A stretch of 64,000 nucleotides of DNA, taken from the NCBI GenBank assembly GCA_963782495.1, contig CAWAJU010000012.1:1-64000 (forward strand), in the 5' to 3' direction. This DNA is from DASQBT01 sp963782495. GTDB lineage: Bacteria > Pseudomonadota > Gammaproteobacteria > Burkholderiales > Thiobacillaceae. Within the stretch, counting starts at the first letter, position 1. Every line of letters starts with the position of its first letter. The position numbers and the translations under genes were made by a program. Below the pieces are notes generated by a model. It did not search any database, was not told where the DNA came from, and saw nothing but the letters and a program-made list of their open reading frames with translations. Shown one piece after another: positions 51,817 through 61,279 of the stretch.

Positions 51817-53379
51817 TCACTCCTTGCTCCGCTGCGCGCGAATGATCTTCCCCGTGGCTGGGTCCAGGAGGAGTCGGCGCGGATGCAAGCGCCGAAAATC
51901 AAATAGCGCGTCCAGCGGACCTGCCATGAAATCCAGCGACCCGCCGCCGATGCGGCCAAGATGCCAGTTGTCCTCTATGAAGCGAAGGATCGAACTCTGA
52001 TCGGTGATGCCGTGATCGACAAAGTTGATCTTCGCCCACGGCGAGATTACCAGCAGGGGCAGGCGCGGACCGTAACCACAGCGGCTCGAGGCTGTTCCCG
52101 GCTCGGCCGTGCCACAAGCCCCCGGCGCACTCAAGGCGTCGGCGGCGCTCGCCGACCGGTTTACGATGGGCGGCATCACGTGGTCATACCAGCCATCCGA
52201 GTCGTCGTAGGCGATGATGACCGCGGTATCCTTCCACTCGGGCCGGGCTTGCAGGTGGTTGAGTGCATTCACCAAAAAGGCCTGCTCGACGAGCGGATCC
52301 GAATAGCCGGCATGTCCATCCTGATAGCCTGGCGCCTTGAGAAAGCTGACCGCAGGCAGGTTGTCGGCCTGGGCTGCATCCCAGAAGTCGCTCAGATCAT
52401 ACTGGTGATTGGCCCGGTCCTCGTTATGCCCGATCACCTTGGCGGAGAGCGGCGGCAGGTGGTGCGGATTCGAAGTTGACTTGTAGTACTGAAACGGCTG
52501 GTGATGGGGAATGTAGTCGTCCTTGGGCAATCCGTTGCTGCCGGTGTGGCTTGCCCTGCACTGCGCCTTCGTACCGGGCTTGTTCGGGTCGTAGGCCACC
52601 GTCGGTTTGAAGCCGCCCTGGAAAAATCCCCAGCTGATTCCTTGCGCCGTCAGCAGGTCGCCGACGTTGCGCCCCGACATGCCAAGGCTATCGCGCGTGG
52701 TGCAATCGTCGTAGGCCGGCTGTGCATCGCCGATCACCGTGTAGCTGTTGGTCGCGGCGTCGAACACAACCTCCTTGGTCTTGACATCGATCGCGCCGCT
52801 CGTGTTGGCGGAAATCAGATTTAGCGCGCCCGGAGTCGAGGGTCCGAAGCCCGTGCCGAAGCTGTTGTCGCTCATGGAAAAGTGCTGCGCGAGGTTCCAC
52901 AGCGCGGTGACCGTATTGCCGTCGTAGTAGCCCATAACGTCCTTCCTGTCGCAGACCGTATGGCCGCTTGGGTCCGAACCGTTTCCCAGGGTCTCGACGA
53001 ACTTGTCCATGAGTCCGTGATCCATGGCCTGCTGTTCGGCGGTGTACTCGTGGTCCTGGTCACAGGTGGCCGCGCGCGAACGTGGCAGCCGGAACGGGGC
53101 CGTTGAATTGGGATTGTGCTCGAGCAATGCCTGGCTCAGGCCATTCACCGTCGGCGTGTTCGGACTGGCTTGAAAGGCCGGCTCGCCGGCCGGATTGGCC
53201 GCCTTCGGATAGGTCGCAAAATAATGATCAAAGGAGACGTTCTCCTGATAGATCACGACCAGATGCTTGATCGGGGTGGCCGTCGGAAGATCTGCAGCGC
53301 GTGCATGGCTCGACGAAAGCATTGCCAGTGCTGTGGCCGCGGCGGCGGCAGCGATTAACCGTAAACTTGGCTGCATCAT
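51817..53379 (-). CDS. Secreted phospholipase C-like phosphoesterase
   Basis: This 520-residue protein has an Ala-rich signal peptide with a cleavage site near ARAA-D at about residue 29. Mature landmarks of the phosphoesterase (phospholipase C/acid phosphatase AcpA) family are HLVVIYQENVSFDHYFATYP, a central NSFGTGFGPSTPGALNL and a late metal-binding AYDDSDGWYDHVMPP. It should cleave phospholipids or other phosphate esters outside the cytoplasm. A Cys-pair-containing stretch (GACGTAEPGTASSRCG) probably forms a disulfide. It is the first of three exported proteins of unlike function on the minus strand here. Confidence 0.88.
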   Translation of the reverse strand: MMQPSLRLIAAAAAATALAMLSSSHARAADLPTATPIKHLVVIYQENVSFDHYFATYPKAANPAGEPAFQASPNTPTVNGLSQALLEHNPNSTAPFRLPRSRAATCDQDHEYTAEQQAMDHGLMDKFVETLGNGSDPSGHTVCDRKDVMGYYDGNTVTALWNLAQHFSMSDNSFGTGFGPSTPGALNLISANTSGAIDVKTKEVVFDAATNSYTVIGDAQPAYDDCTTRDSLGMSGRNVGDLLTAQGISWGFFQGGFKPTVAYDPNKPGTKAQCRASHTGSNGLPKDDYIPHHQPFQYYKSTSNPHHLPPLSAKVIGHNEDRANHQYDLSDFWDAAQADNLPAVSFLKAPGYQDGHAGYSDPLVEQAFLVNALNHLQARPEWKDTAVIIAYDDSDGWYDHVMPPIVNRSASAADALSAPGACGTAEPGTASSRCGYGPRLPLLVISPWAKINFVDHGITDQSSILRFIEDNWHLGRIGGGSLDFMAGPLDALFDFRRLHPRRLLLDPATGKIIRAQRSKE

Positions 53380-53674
53380 GGTCTCGCTCCTTCTTGGGTC
53401 TGGGACGCGCCTACAGGCGGTCTGGGCAATGGCAAAGCGCCGAGGAAGACCCTAATCCTTGAGCGTGACATGAATTTGACACAGCGAAAGGCCGAGGTCG
53501 GGACCAGCCCGAAGTTCAATCCCACACCGAGCCGAAGGCTGCCAATGGTGCCTCAAGCACCGTGAGGCCATCCTGGAATCGGCTGGTGTCGCTCCTGCGG
53601 CATCTGGAAGTTCGGCGCCCGGTCATTAGGCTTGGTTGCAGTCACCGAACACGGTCACGGTTTGAATCATGTCA

Positions 53675-54607
53675 TCACTGGATGCTGGCCGTCACTCCCG
53701 ACATCGGCACGCCGTTGACGTCATAGGCCTTGAGGCTCGACTGGGCGAGGTCCAAGATTCCCCCAGCAACATAGAACTTGAAATCGAGCATTTGCTTCAG
53801 TGTCATGCCCCGGGTTGGCGTGAGAATTACCGTGAGGTTGGTGCCATCATCATTCCAAATCACGTTCTTGATATCCCCACGGGGGTTAATCACCCAGGTC
53901 TCGCCTACATTGGGTCTGTGGGTAAATTGCATCTGAATGGAATGGGGGATGACGTAGTTTCCATTGGCGTCTTGCTCGCTGCCGAAAACTACCGTGTAGT
54001 GGTCCGCCCGCTCCAACGAGCCCAGCAGCGTTGGCCAGGTCGGAAAGATCGACAGCGTGCCGCCCCAGGGTGCGTAGACGGTGAAAGGATTTGGCGTGCC
54101 GGTCCCGGGCACAATGGTAATGGAGGACGATGGGATTGTCGCCCCGCCGCTGTCAGCAATCGCGATGGTTGCGGTGCCGGCCGCGAGCGTTGCAGGTAGA
54201 TCCAGCAGCATCGTGGTCTGCCACCAATCGTTGTCATGCTCTCCAGTGGAATCACTGGTAACGGAACCATTGATCAGGTTTCCCGTGTTGGTCGCGTTAT
54301 ATCCGAGATCCTGCTTGGTCATGGTGCCAACAACGGCGCGGGAAGCAGGGTCAGGATACATGTTTACAATGCCGCGGACATGGGAATCATTTGGATCGTA
54401 GGTGGTGACCGCACCGTCCGCATCGGTGATTGTCACCGTGACGTTCTCGCGCGCCAGGTTCTTCTGCCAGCCGATGGCCAGGGCAACGGTGTCACCCGGC
54501 CGAGCTGCCGGGGTGAAGGTCTGCACGCCGACGCAGGCGGTGAGCGACAACACAGCGGGGAGAACAGTGAGGATCCATCGTATTGGTTTTAGGTTCATCT
54601 TTACCAA
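53675..54607 (-). CDS. Putative secreted lipoprotein next to S53 protease
   Basis: In this 310-residue protein, a lipoprotein signal peptide (lipobox LTAC, Cys at 25) is followed by a beta-rich mature part with Ig-like appearance (VTVTITDADGAVTTY, ATIAIADSGGA). The last third is rich in Asn and Gly. No catalytic residues are recognised. It is three bases downstream of the S53 protease gene on the same strand, so the two are likely to be co-expressed. It could be a substrate, inhibitor or surface partner of that protease (conjecture). Confidence 0.65.
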   Translation of the reverse strand: MVKMNLKPIRWILTVLPAVLSLTACVGVQTFTPAARPGDTVALAIGWQKNLARENVTVTITDADGAVTTYDPNDSHVRGIVNMYPDPASRAVVGTMTKQDLGYNATNTGNLINGSVTSDSTGEHDNDWWQTTMLLDLPATLAAGTATIAIADSGGATIPSSSITIVPGTGTPNPFTVYAPWGGTLSIFPTWPTLLGSLERADHYTVVFGSEQDANGNYVIPHSIQMQFTHRPNVGETWVINPRGDIKNVIWNDDGTNLTVILTPTRGMTLKQMLDFKFYVAGGILDLAQSSLKAYDVNGVPMSGVTASIQ

Positions 54608-54610
54608 CTC

Positions 54611-56716
54611 CTAAAAGGTTTCCAATCCCATGGCCTTGCGGCGGATGTGTTCCAGGTCCGAGGCATCAATGACGCCATCTGCGTTGATATCGCCATGGGT
54701 CATTTGTGACGATGTTGGCACAATGAGACCCAATGCAATGCGTTCGGCCAAGGCCACATCGGCCACGTCGACCATCCCGTCGTCATTGATGTCGCCGTCA
54801 TGTACTGATTTGACTGTAAGGTTAAATTCGGTCGAGCTGCTGCTCCCGGCGTCATCGGAGTCACCGGAATAGACGGCGCTGATCGCATCGGTGCCCACAA
54901 CCGTCAAACCGTTTGTCGTGAGGGTCGCGACGCCGTTGATCAATTGCACTGGCGAACCGAAGTTCACGCCGTTCACCTGCAGCTGCACCGTCCCGGTCGG
55001 CGAATTTCCCGTCACAGTCGCGGTAAAGGTGACGGACTGGCCCTGAACTATCGTGGCCGGGGACGCGCTGACGGCCACCGAACTTCTGGTAAGCAGGGCG
55101 GTCGCAGCCACGTCGAAGCTGCCGAACCCGGTCGTATAGTCCCAGCCCGGCGCTGCGCTGTACCCGCTGTTGGACCCTGATGTCACGTCGTGGAATGCGG
55201 GCGTATCTTGTGCCCCGTGGGCGTAGATCCAGGTAGCCGGAAAGCCGAGCCTGGCGTTGTTTGCGGACTGAATGCGCGCCCAGCTGCCGACGAAAAGCGG
55301 CGACGCCAGGCTGGTGCCGCCCCACTGCTGAGATTGGCCATTGACAATGATGATCGCGCCGGAATTAGGGTCAGCGTCGAACGCGATATCGGGAACGCCT
55401 CGATATAGCCCCGTAATCACGCCGTTCTGCCAGCTTGGTTTGGCTTCAATCAAGCTCGGACTGCCTCCGGTGCCGCTCCAGACAATCTCGCCTGCGTAGT
55501 TGCCGTTGCTGTCGGTGGACAGTGTGGTCCCGCCCACCGCGATCGCATAGGGCGAACTCGAGGGATAAGAGGCGCCTGCCGAAGATCCCGGCGGACTGCC
55601 GCACTCACTCGATCCGGAATCGCCGCTGCTGACCGAAAACGTCTGCCCCTGCGCGACGGCCAGTTGGAGGATCTGGTCATCTGACGCCAGGGACCCATCG
55701 GCTTGCGCGTCGGTCTCGCATACACCGAGCGAAACGTTAATCACAGCGGCAATATTGTCGGAGACCGCCTTGTTCATGGCCTTCGTGATGTTGACATCCG
55801 AAAATGAATGCGCCGCATAGAAAAGCATTTGCGCCACCTGCCCCCCGGCCATCGCCTGGATGTCCTGGCTGTCGATATCCCATTCCACCGTGCCGCTGGT
55901 GTCCTTGCTTGCCGTGCCAACCTGAACCACCGTGGGGTTGATGGTCGGTAAGCCATTTTGACTCTCAAACTGATGCAGATCCGCGATTGTTTGTGTCATG
56001 CTGCCTACCGTAATAATGCCAACCTTCGTTGTTGAGGCTGTCGGCAGGCTGGCTGCGTTGTATGCGGTTGGAAACATGACGGGGTTGAAACCGTGCACGC
56101 TGGCACTCGCAAGCACCCTGTCCGATGGCCGGTTCATGGTGTGCATCTGATCCAGCGTCTGCAATCCGAGTACCGAAAGTATCGTAGCGCTCAACTCGGA
56201 CGGCACTTGAACATCGGTGAGGTTCGCAATGCCCTCACGTCCGTTGCGGGCGAAGCGTCCCAACTCGGTGTGAAATGCCTTGCGTATCGCTCGTGCCGTT
56301 CCGGTTGCCGTTACCAACAGCCGATTGGGCGCAATGCCAACATTGGTGAATCCAGACTGGGTGAGATATTCAGCGACTGCATTCGCGCTGTCCTGAAGAG
56401 GCGCGTAATCAGCCAGAATTTGTTCACGGCTCATCCACCGCCTGAATTCAGGATTGCCGGGCTGGGTAAGCGCATGAACATGGTAGTCCAGCATGCCACG
56501 GTTGCGCAGTTTGAGGACGACCGCCACATCAATTGTTTCACTTCCAGGAAGATATTCGCGGAAAATCGCATTCTTCGTCGGGTGTGCACGTGTGCTGATG
56601 CTCGCCCAAGGTTCATGGGCATGGACGGCCTGTGCCTGGCAAAGCGCGGCTCCAGCGATTGCAAGAGTCAAACCGAGCCGCAGATAGCGCAAGTCAAAAG
56701 AACGGCCAATGTGCAT
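54611..56716 (-). CDS. S53 (sedolisin) family protease with Ig-like and dockerin-like C-terminus
   Basis: This 701-residue secreted protein has a signal peptide at 1-33 and an inhibitory prodomain at about 40-190. The catalytic domain (about 200-560) has Glu278 and Asp282 (VEWDIDSQD), oxyanion Asp366 (SSGDSGSS) and nucleophile Ser469 (GGTSLASP), with a Ca-site segment near GWDYTTGFGSFD. An Ig-like domain follows (about 565-650), then two dockerin-type Ca-binding repeats (GDINDDGMVDVADVALAERI and GDINADGVIDASDLEHIRR). Sedolisins are acid-active endopeptidases made as zymogens. Dockerin-like repeats usually tether to cohesins or act as Ca-stabilised tails. No cohesin was recognised here. The lipoprotein gene follows after three bases. 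Confidence 0.88.
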   Translation of the reverse strand: MHIGRSFDLRYLRLGLTLAIAGAALCQAQAVHAHEPWASISTRAHPTKNAIFREYLPGSETIDVAVVLKLRNRGMLDYHVHALTQPGNPEFRRWMSREQILADYAPLQDSANAVAEYLTQSGFTNVGIAPNRLLVTATGTARAIRKAFHTELGRFARNGREGIANLTDVQVPSELSATILSVLGLQTLDQMHTMNRPSDRVLASASVHGFNPVMFPTAYNAASLPTASTTKVGIITVGSMTQTIADLHQFESQNGLPTINPTVVQVGTASKDTSGTVEWDIDSQDIQAMAGGQVAQMLFYAAHSFSDVNITKAMNKAVSDNIAAVINVSLGVCETDAQADGSLASDDQILQLAVAQGQTFSVSSGDSGSSECGSPPGSSAGASYPSSSPYAIAVGGTTLSTDSNGNYAGEIVWSGTGGSPSLIEAKPSWQNGVITGLYRGVPDIAFDADPNSGAIIIVNGQSQQWGGTSLASPLFVGSWARIQSANNARLGFPATWIYAHGAQDTPAFHDVTSGSNSGYSAAPGWDYTTGFGSFDVAATALLTRSSVAVSASPATIVQGQSVTFTATVTGNSPTGTVQLQVNGVNFGSPVQLINGVATLTTNGLTVVGTDAISAVYSGDSDDAGSSSSTEFNLTVKSVHDGDINDDGMVDVADVALAERIALGLIVPTSSQMTHGDINADGVIDASDLEHIRRKAMGLETF

Positions 56717-57228
56717 AATAACGGGGCTCTTCGGTGTGACCCTGCTGAGATCCTATGTCAAGGCGGGAAGGCCAGGCAAGGGAAGCCAATGAGCGGATCA
56801 AGGCAAGGTCTGCCGGCAGGCAGCGACTGACGAGTTTCTGGTTCATTGGAGCCGTTTCCACATCTAATGATTATTGACCCAGCCGGCTCCAGGGCCAGCG
56901 CTGCACCTGTTCGCCTGTCAGTGCAAAGCCCTGATGGTTCATTGCACTCCTTCCAATTGTATAAACCCTCCGCGATTTTGGGAGGCAATCAGACACCAAA
57001 TGTGGCTCCAGGTCCTGGTGATTCCTTTGGCGGTCCATTCATGGCCAGGCAGCGCGAATTCGCGCAAATCATGCTGCCTAACCGTTGCTGGACCGTTTGC
57101 GAACTTGGGCGATTTCCCTTGGCACCCGGTAGTCACCGTATTCGATGGCCAATGGAAATGGCTCATATGACACGTTTAACGGCACATTACTTTAAACTCC
57201 ACCTGTCCCAGCTCATTCCTGCTCCCAC
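56717..57228. other. Intergenic region between protease and BrkB-like gene
   Basis: There are 512 bases between two divergently transcribed genes (minus-strand protease, plus-strand membrane protein). Short open frames exist (for example 56846-57232 on the plus strand) but show no family-like sequence. No clear promoter or terminator was identified. Confidence 0.35.
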
Positions 57229-58506
57229 ATGAAAATAGTGGCCACCCGCAGCAACACTCTGGATTGGCTGATGCAGGTGACCTACACCACCTTTCGCCTG
57301 TTCCAGAAGAACGGCCTGCAAAACCAGGCAGCGGCGACGGCCTTTTACTTTCTGCTTTCCACCACCCCCCTGCTCTTGTTGCTTTCCTATGCCTTGCAGG
57401 GACTGACCCACTTGGCGGAAACCTTTGCACCCGCCACCATGCTGCTGGCGGCGCTTTATGACCAACTGCATCTGGATGTGCTCACTTCCATGGGTTTCAT
57501 CCCGCAACGCGCCATGCTGGGGGCGGGCGGCGTGGGTCTGTTGACCCTGCTGCTTTCGTCGCGCGGACTGGTGGGCGCAATTCAGGGCGCGTTCAACGTG
57601 ATCTTTCCGGACCAGATAAAACGCGGATTTGTCATCCGCTGGACGCTGCCCCTCGTCATCATTCCCGTCGCCTTCCTGCTGATGGGACTGGCTGCCGTGG
57701 CCCAGGTTGCGCTGAATTTTTTTGCCAGTGTGGACGTGATCGGCAGCGGCCAGGCCTGGCTGCTCAGGGCGCTGAATTTTACCTTCAGCCTGCTGATCGC
57801 ATGGACGCTGATCTTCTTTGCCTACTGGCAGATGCCACGCCCTCGGCCGCCGGCACGGACCTCCGCGCTTGTCGCGCTCCTGTCTGCTACCTCGCTGTTT
57901 GTTCTGTTTGGCAGCTTTAGCCACTTCTTCAAGCTGGAGCATTACAAGTCCATGTATGGCGCTCTGGGCGGCGTGGTGTTCATTCTGATCTGCGCCTACT
58001 TTGCCTGCCTGCTATTTTTCATTTGGGCGCAGTTGCTGTTTGCCTTGACCAAGGCGGACGTCTCTGCGCTGGAGAAACTTTTCGTTGGCCAAACGCATAG
58101 CCCCGATAGCAAGGTGGAGGCTTTTGTCTTCAGGCGCAGCAACCGCCTGCTGGACAAATACGGCCAGAGCTTCAAGGCCGGCGAGGCCCTCATCCACGAA
58201 GGCGAGCAGACGAAAACCTCATTCCTTCTTTTTGCTGGCCGAGTCGTCATCTACAAGGAACTGCCCGGCGAGCGGAAGAAACTGGGCGAACTGAAGGAAG
58301 GCGAACTGTTCGGCGAGATGGCCTATCTGCTGAATGAGGCGCGCACCGCGACCGTGTTAGCGGAAACCGACGTCACCGCGCTGGTCCTGCAGCCCGAATT
58401 GCTCGAAGAACTGATGCGCTACTCGGCACCCCTGTCGCGCCATATCATCGACACGCTGTGCCAGCGCCTGGAGCGGATGAACCAGACGATGAAGGCGAAG
58501 CACTAA
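57229..58506 (+). CDS. YihY/BrkB-family membrane protein fused to cyclic-nucleotide-binding domain
   Basis: This 425-residue protein begins with a YihY/BrkB membrane domain (about 20-285; LFQKNGLQNQAAATAFYFLLS, six transmembrane helices). A C-terminal Crp-type sensor domain (about 310-415) follows, with LIHEGEQTKTSFLLFAGRV and the ligand-pocket-like GELFGEMAYLLNEARTATV, where E and RTAT sit as in cNMP-binding proteins. The YihY domain resembles transporters or scaffolds of uncertain substrate. A cytosolic cNMP-binding tail suggests ligand-gated activity. Some members of the family carry such a tail. No neighbouring cyclase is present. Confidence 0.85.
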   Translation: MKIVATRSNTLDWLMQVTYTTFRLFQKNGLQNQAAATAFYFLLSTTPLLLLLSYALQGLTHLAETFAPATMLLAALYDQLHLDVLTSMGFIPQRAMLGAGGVGLLTLLLSSRGLVGAIQGAFNVIFPDQIKRGFVIRWTLPLVIIPVAFLLMGLAAVAQVALNFFASVDVIGSGQAWLLRALNFTFSLLIAWTLIFFAYWQMPRPRPPARTSALVALLSATSLFVLFGSFSHFFKLEHYKSMYGALGGVVFILICAYFACLLFFIWAQLLFALTKADVSALEKLFVGQTHSPDSKVEAFVFRRSNRLLDKYGQSFKAGEALIHEGEQTKTSFLLFAGRVVIYKELPGERKKLGELKEGELFGEMAYLLNEARTATVLAETDVTALVLQPELLEELMRYSAPLSRHIIDTLCQRLERMNQTMKAKH

Positions 58507-58554
58507 TCACCCCCGCTCCTTGCCCCTGCTCCTCCAGGCGGGGCGAGGCGTTTA

Positions 58555-59655
58555 TCAGGCGATGCTGCGCTCGCGCACGCCGCTTGACCACCAGATGCGG
58601 CACGCACCTTCGTCCGACACCATGCAAGGGCCGACCGGACTGCGCGGAGTACACGCCTTGCCGTAGATGCGACACTGGTTGGGGTAGATCTTCCCCAACA
58701 CCACCTGGGCGCAGTCGCAGCCGGGCGGCATCTGCCCGGCGCGGCGACGGGCCGCATCCTGATGGTCGGGAAATCGGATCCGCGCATCGTGTGCGGCCAG
58801 GTCCGGCTTGAGGGCAAACCCCGACTGCGCGATGACCCCGATGCCACGCCAGTTGGCGTCGACCACATCCAGGGTCTCTCCCAGAAAGCGCCTTGCGGTG
58901 GGGTTGCCGCCCGGGTGCGCCACTTCCGGATAACAGTTGTCGAGAAATACCTCGCCACTCTGCAGCTGACGCAACACCGAATAAAACGCAGCCAGGAGCG
59001 ACTCGGTGGTGAAGCCCGCCACTGCTGCGGGCAGCTTGTGTTTCTCAACCACGAACTGCCATTCTTCCGGCCCCATCACGGTCGCCACATGGCCGGGCGC
59101 GACCAGGGCATCGAAACCGGGCGTGTCCGAGTCGAGCAGCAGGGCAACTGCCGGCCAGGTGAGCCGGCCCGACAGCAGGATGAACAGGTTGTCCGGCAGT
59201 CCCGCTTCCGCCAGCATGGCCGCGACCGGCGCGGTGGTAGTTTCGAATCCGGCTGCGAAAAACACCACTGGTTGTTGCGGGTTGGCAAAGGCAATCTGCT
59301 TGGCTTCCTGAGGCGTGGCGATGGGGCGCACGTCTGCACCCGCCGCCTGTGCTTCAACCAGGGAGCGCACCTCGCCCTTGGGCACATTGACCGGTACCCG
59401 CAACATGTCGCCAAACGCAACCAGTATCACCTTGTCCCGCAAGGCAAGCTGAATCGCTTGGTAGATGTCCTCTTCCGGACACACGCACACCGGGCAGCCC
59501 GGGCCTGGAATCAACTCGACATTTTCCGGCAGCACCCCGCGCAGCCCCGCCTGGCTGATGGAACGCTCATGGCCACCGCAGACATTCATGATGCGGATCG
59601 GCCGGTCGAACTTAAGGCCGCGGATCTTTTCCAGCCAGCTTTGGGCTTCAGTCAC
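58555..59655 (-). CDS. hypD: Hydrogenase maturation factor HypD
   Basis: This 366-residue protein carries an iron-sulfur cluster and helps assemble Fe(CN)2CO for [NiFe] hydrogenases with HypC. Conserved parts are VCGGHERSIS, GPGCPVCVCPEEDI, FFAAGFETTTAP and the Cys-rich C-terminus (CDCAQVVLGKIYPNQC, then GPCMVSDEGACR). It is the last gene of hypC-hypA-hypB-hypD on the minus strand and overlaps hypB by four bases. HypE and HypF are not in the window, so the pathway must be completed elsewhere. Confidence 0.95.
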   Translation of the reverse strand: MTEAQSWLEKIRGLKFDRPIRIMNVCGGHERSISQAGLRGVLPENVELIPGPGCPVCVCPEEDIYQAIQLALRDKVILVAFGDMLRVPVNVPKGEVRSLVEAQAAGADVRPIATPQEAKQIAFANPQQPVVFFAAGFETTTAPVAAMLAEAGLPDNLFILLSGRLTWPAVALLLDSDTPGFDALVAPGHVATVMGPEEWQFVVEKHKLPAAVAGFTTESLLAAFYSVLRQLQSGEVFLDNCYPEVAHPGGNPTARRFLGETLDVVDANWRGIGVIAQSGFALKPDLAAHDARIRFPDHQDAARRRAGQMPPGCDCAQVVLGKIYPNQCRIYGKACTPRSPVGPCMVSDEGACRIWWSSGVRERSIA

Positions 59656-60470
59656 GGTGTCGTTGCCATCGCCCGCCCATGCAATTGGGCGCCATCAGGC
59701 TGTATGTTTGGGCGGCGCGATTCTCCGGCCGCAAGCCGTTGGCGCTGGGCGTTCAATTGATCGCGCAGCCAGTTGAACCACGCTGCCATGCCCTCGCCGC
59801 TGCGGGCTGACAGTTCAATAATGGGGGCAGGGTTGGCCAAGTTGCGCAAATAGGATTCAGCACGCGCGGGCGCGAAATCATCCAGGTAAGGCAGCAGATC
59901 GGTCTTGGTGATCAGCATCGCGTCTGCGCCGCGGAACATGACAGGATACTTGGCCGGCTTGTCGTCGCCTTCGGTGACGGACAGCAGCGTCACGTTAAGG
60001 TGCTGGCCCAGATCGAAGGAAGCGGGACACACCAGGTTGCCCACGTTTTCGACGAACAGGATATCGAGGTCGCTCAGGTCCAGATGATGCAGGGCCTCAT
60101 GCACCAGATGCGCGTCCAGATGGCAGGCCGTGCCGGTCACGATCTGATGTGCCTGCACGCCTTGCGCGCGGATGCGCTGGGCATCGTTTTCCGTTTCAAG
60201 ATCGCCTTCGATGACTGCGATGTTCAATTCGTGTTTGAGTGCAGCAATCGTGGCTTCGAGCAAGGCAGTCTTGCCCGATCCCGGTGACGACATGAGGTTG
60301 ACCGCAAGCATGCGGCGTGAATCGAAATGGGCACGGTTGTGGGCAGCCTGATCATCGTTTCGCTTGAGCAGACCTTGCAACACTGAAACGGCAGTCGCGC
60401 CCTTTTCCACCGGCTTATAGGCGAACTCCCGGTTGCCCGGGGTGATGTTGCAGCCGCAAGTGTCACACAT
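59652..60470 (-). CDS. hypB: Hydrogenase nickel incorporation GTPase HypB
   Basis: This 272-residue protein starts with MCDTCGC, the high-affinity nickel site, and has the G1 motif SSPGSGKTAL, the G3-like ENVGNLVCPA and the NKxD-like TKTD. It lacks a His-rich segment between residues 10 and 40, so nickel storage is unlikely. The start at 60470 has GGAG seven bases upstream; a second ATG at 60473 is equally possible. HypB delivers Ni with HypA in the cytosol. It overlaps hypD by four bases and follows hypA by 17. Confidence 0.95.
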   Translation of the reverse strand: MCDTCGCNITPGNREFAYKPVEKGATAVSVLQGLLKRNDDQAAHNRAHFDSRRMLAVNLMSSPGSGKTALLEATIAALKHELNIAVIEGDLETENDAQRIRAQGVQAHQIVTGTACHLDAHLVHEALHHLDLSDLDILFVENVGNLVCPASFDLGQHLNVTLLSVTEGDDKPAKYPVMFRGADAMLITKTDLLPYLDDFAPARAESYLRNLANPAPIIELSARSGEGMAAWFNWLRDQLNAQRQRLAAGESRRPNIQPDGAQLHGRAMATTP

Positions 60471-60487
60471 CATGGATCTCCATCGAT

Positions 60488-60850
60488 CTATTGCTCGCTC
60501 AACTCGGCAAGTTGAAGTTCCACGCTTTCCAGAATCAGTTCGTCGCCAGCAATGAGTTGGGTATGCCAGTCGCCGCACGACCCGCACAGCAATCGGTTGG
60601 CAAGGGCATCGGTTTCCGCCCCGCAAGTTTGACAGCGTACCCGGATGGGTGCATCGGTGATGTTGAGTTCGGCGCCTTCCGCACGAGTCCCGGCCGCCGC
60701 AAGAGGAAAGGCATTTGCCAGCAAGTCCGCCACCACCCCGGACAAGGGACCGACTCTTAGTGTGAGACGCAACGCGGACACACCGCCTTGTTGCCGCACG
60801 ATGTCGCTTACCTGATCCACCAGCGCCTGACAAACTGCAAGCTCATGCAT
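60488..60850 (-). CDS. hypA: Hydrogenase nickel metallochaperone HypA
   Basis: This 120-residue protein has the invariant N-terminal MHE nickel site and a zinc loop with two CxxC motifs (CQTCGAETD and CGSCG). The usual length and position next to hypB match. It works with HypB to insert nickel into [NiFe]-hydrogenase large subunits. It lies 9 bases downstream of hypC and 17 upstream of hypB on the same strand. Confidence 0.95.
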   Translation of the reverse strand: MHELAVCQALVDQVSDIVRQQGGVSALRLTLRVGPLSGVVADLLANAFPLAAAGTRAEGAELNITDAPIRVRCQTCGAETDALANRLLCGSCGDWHTQLIAGDELILESVELQLAELSEQ

Positions 60851-60859
60851 GTCACAGCC

Positions 60860-61108
60860 TCAAGGAGCGGCACAGCCCAACTCGCCTGTCGCCTCTAGGA
60901 TCTCGTCAAACAGCTCCCAGGTGCTGCGCGCATCCGCTTCAGTCACTTTCTGTATGGCATAGCCAACATGAACCATGACATAGTCTCCAAGCTGCGGCAA
61001 TTCGTTCTGCAGCATGAACAGGGACACGTCGCGCCACACCCCCTTGGCCTGACAGCGGGCGGTATATCCCTCGATGGATTCGATGCGCATTGGAATGGCT
61101 AGACACAT
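60860..61108 (-). CDS. hypC: Hydrogenase maturation chaperone HypC/HupF-type
   Basis: This 82-residue protein starts with MCLAIPMRI, where Cys2 is the essential residue of HypC, and has the family's YVMVHVGYAIQKV. It carries the iron precursor to the large subunit with HypD. It is the first gene of the minus-strand hyp cluster, whose upstream gap faces the plus-strand endopeptidase gene. TATACT/AGTATA at 61130-61135 could be a -10 box on either strand, but no good -35 partner is seen. Confidence 0.95.
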   Translation of the reverse strand: MCLAIPMRIESIEGYTARCQAKGVWRDVSLFMLQNELPQLGDYVMVHVGYAIQKVTEADARSTWELFDEILEATGELGCAAP

Positions 61109-61279
61109 GACGCTAGTCTAGAGCATGACTATACTTGCCGATAGTGGATTCACGAATTTCTTATCGCGCCTGCGAACCCATCAACAGAATCCCGAACTTA
61201 TTCATGAACTCTTGACCCGCGTCATGGATCTTGAGTCCTGTCATTGTCCCTTAGCCATGAGCTTGTTATGGTTTACCCG

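Noticed and set aside
56846..57232. 128-codon plus-strand frame in the gap before the BrkB-like gene
   Set aside because: No ribosome site, low-complexity composition and overlap with the start of the next gene; no family features.
60471..60833. Upstream extension of hypB into hypA
   Set aside because: Residues upstream of MCDTCGC lie in another frame of hypA and have no homology-like sequence.
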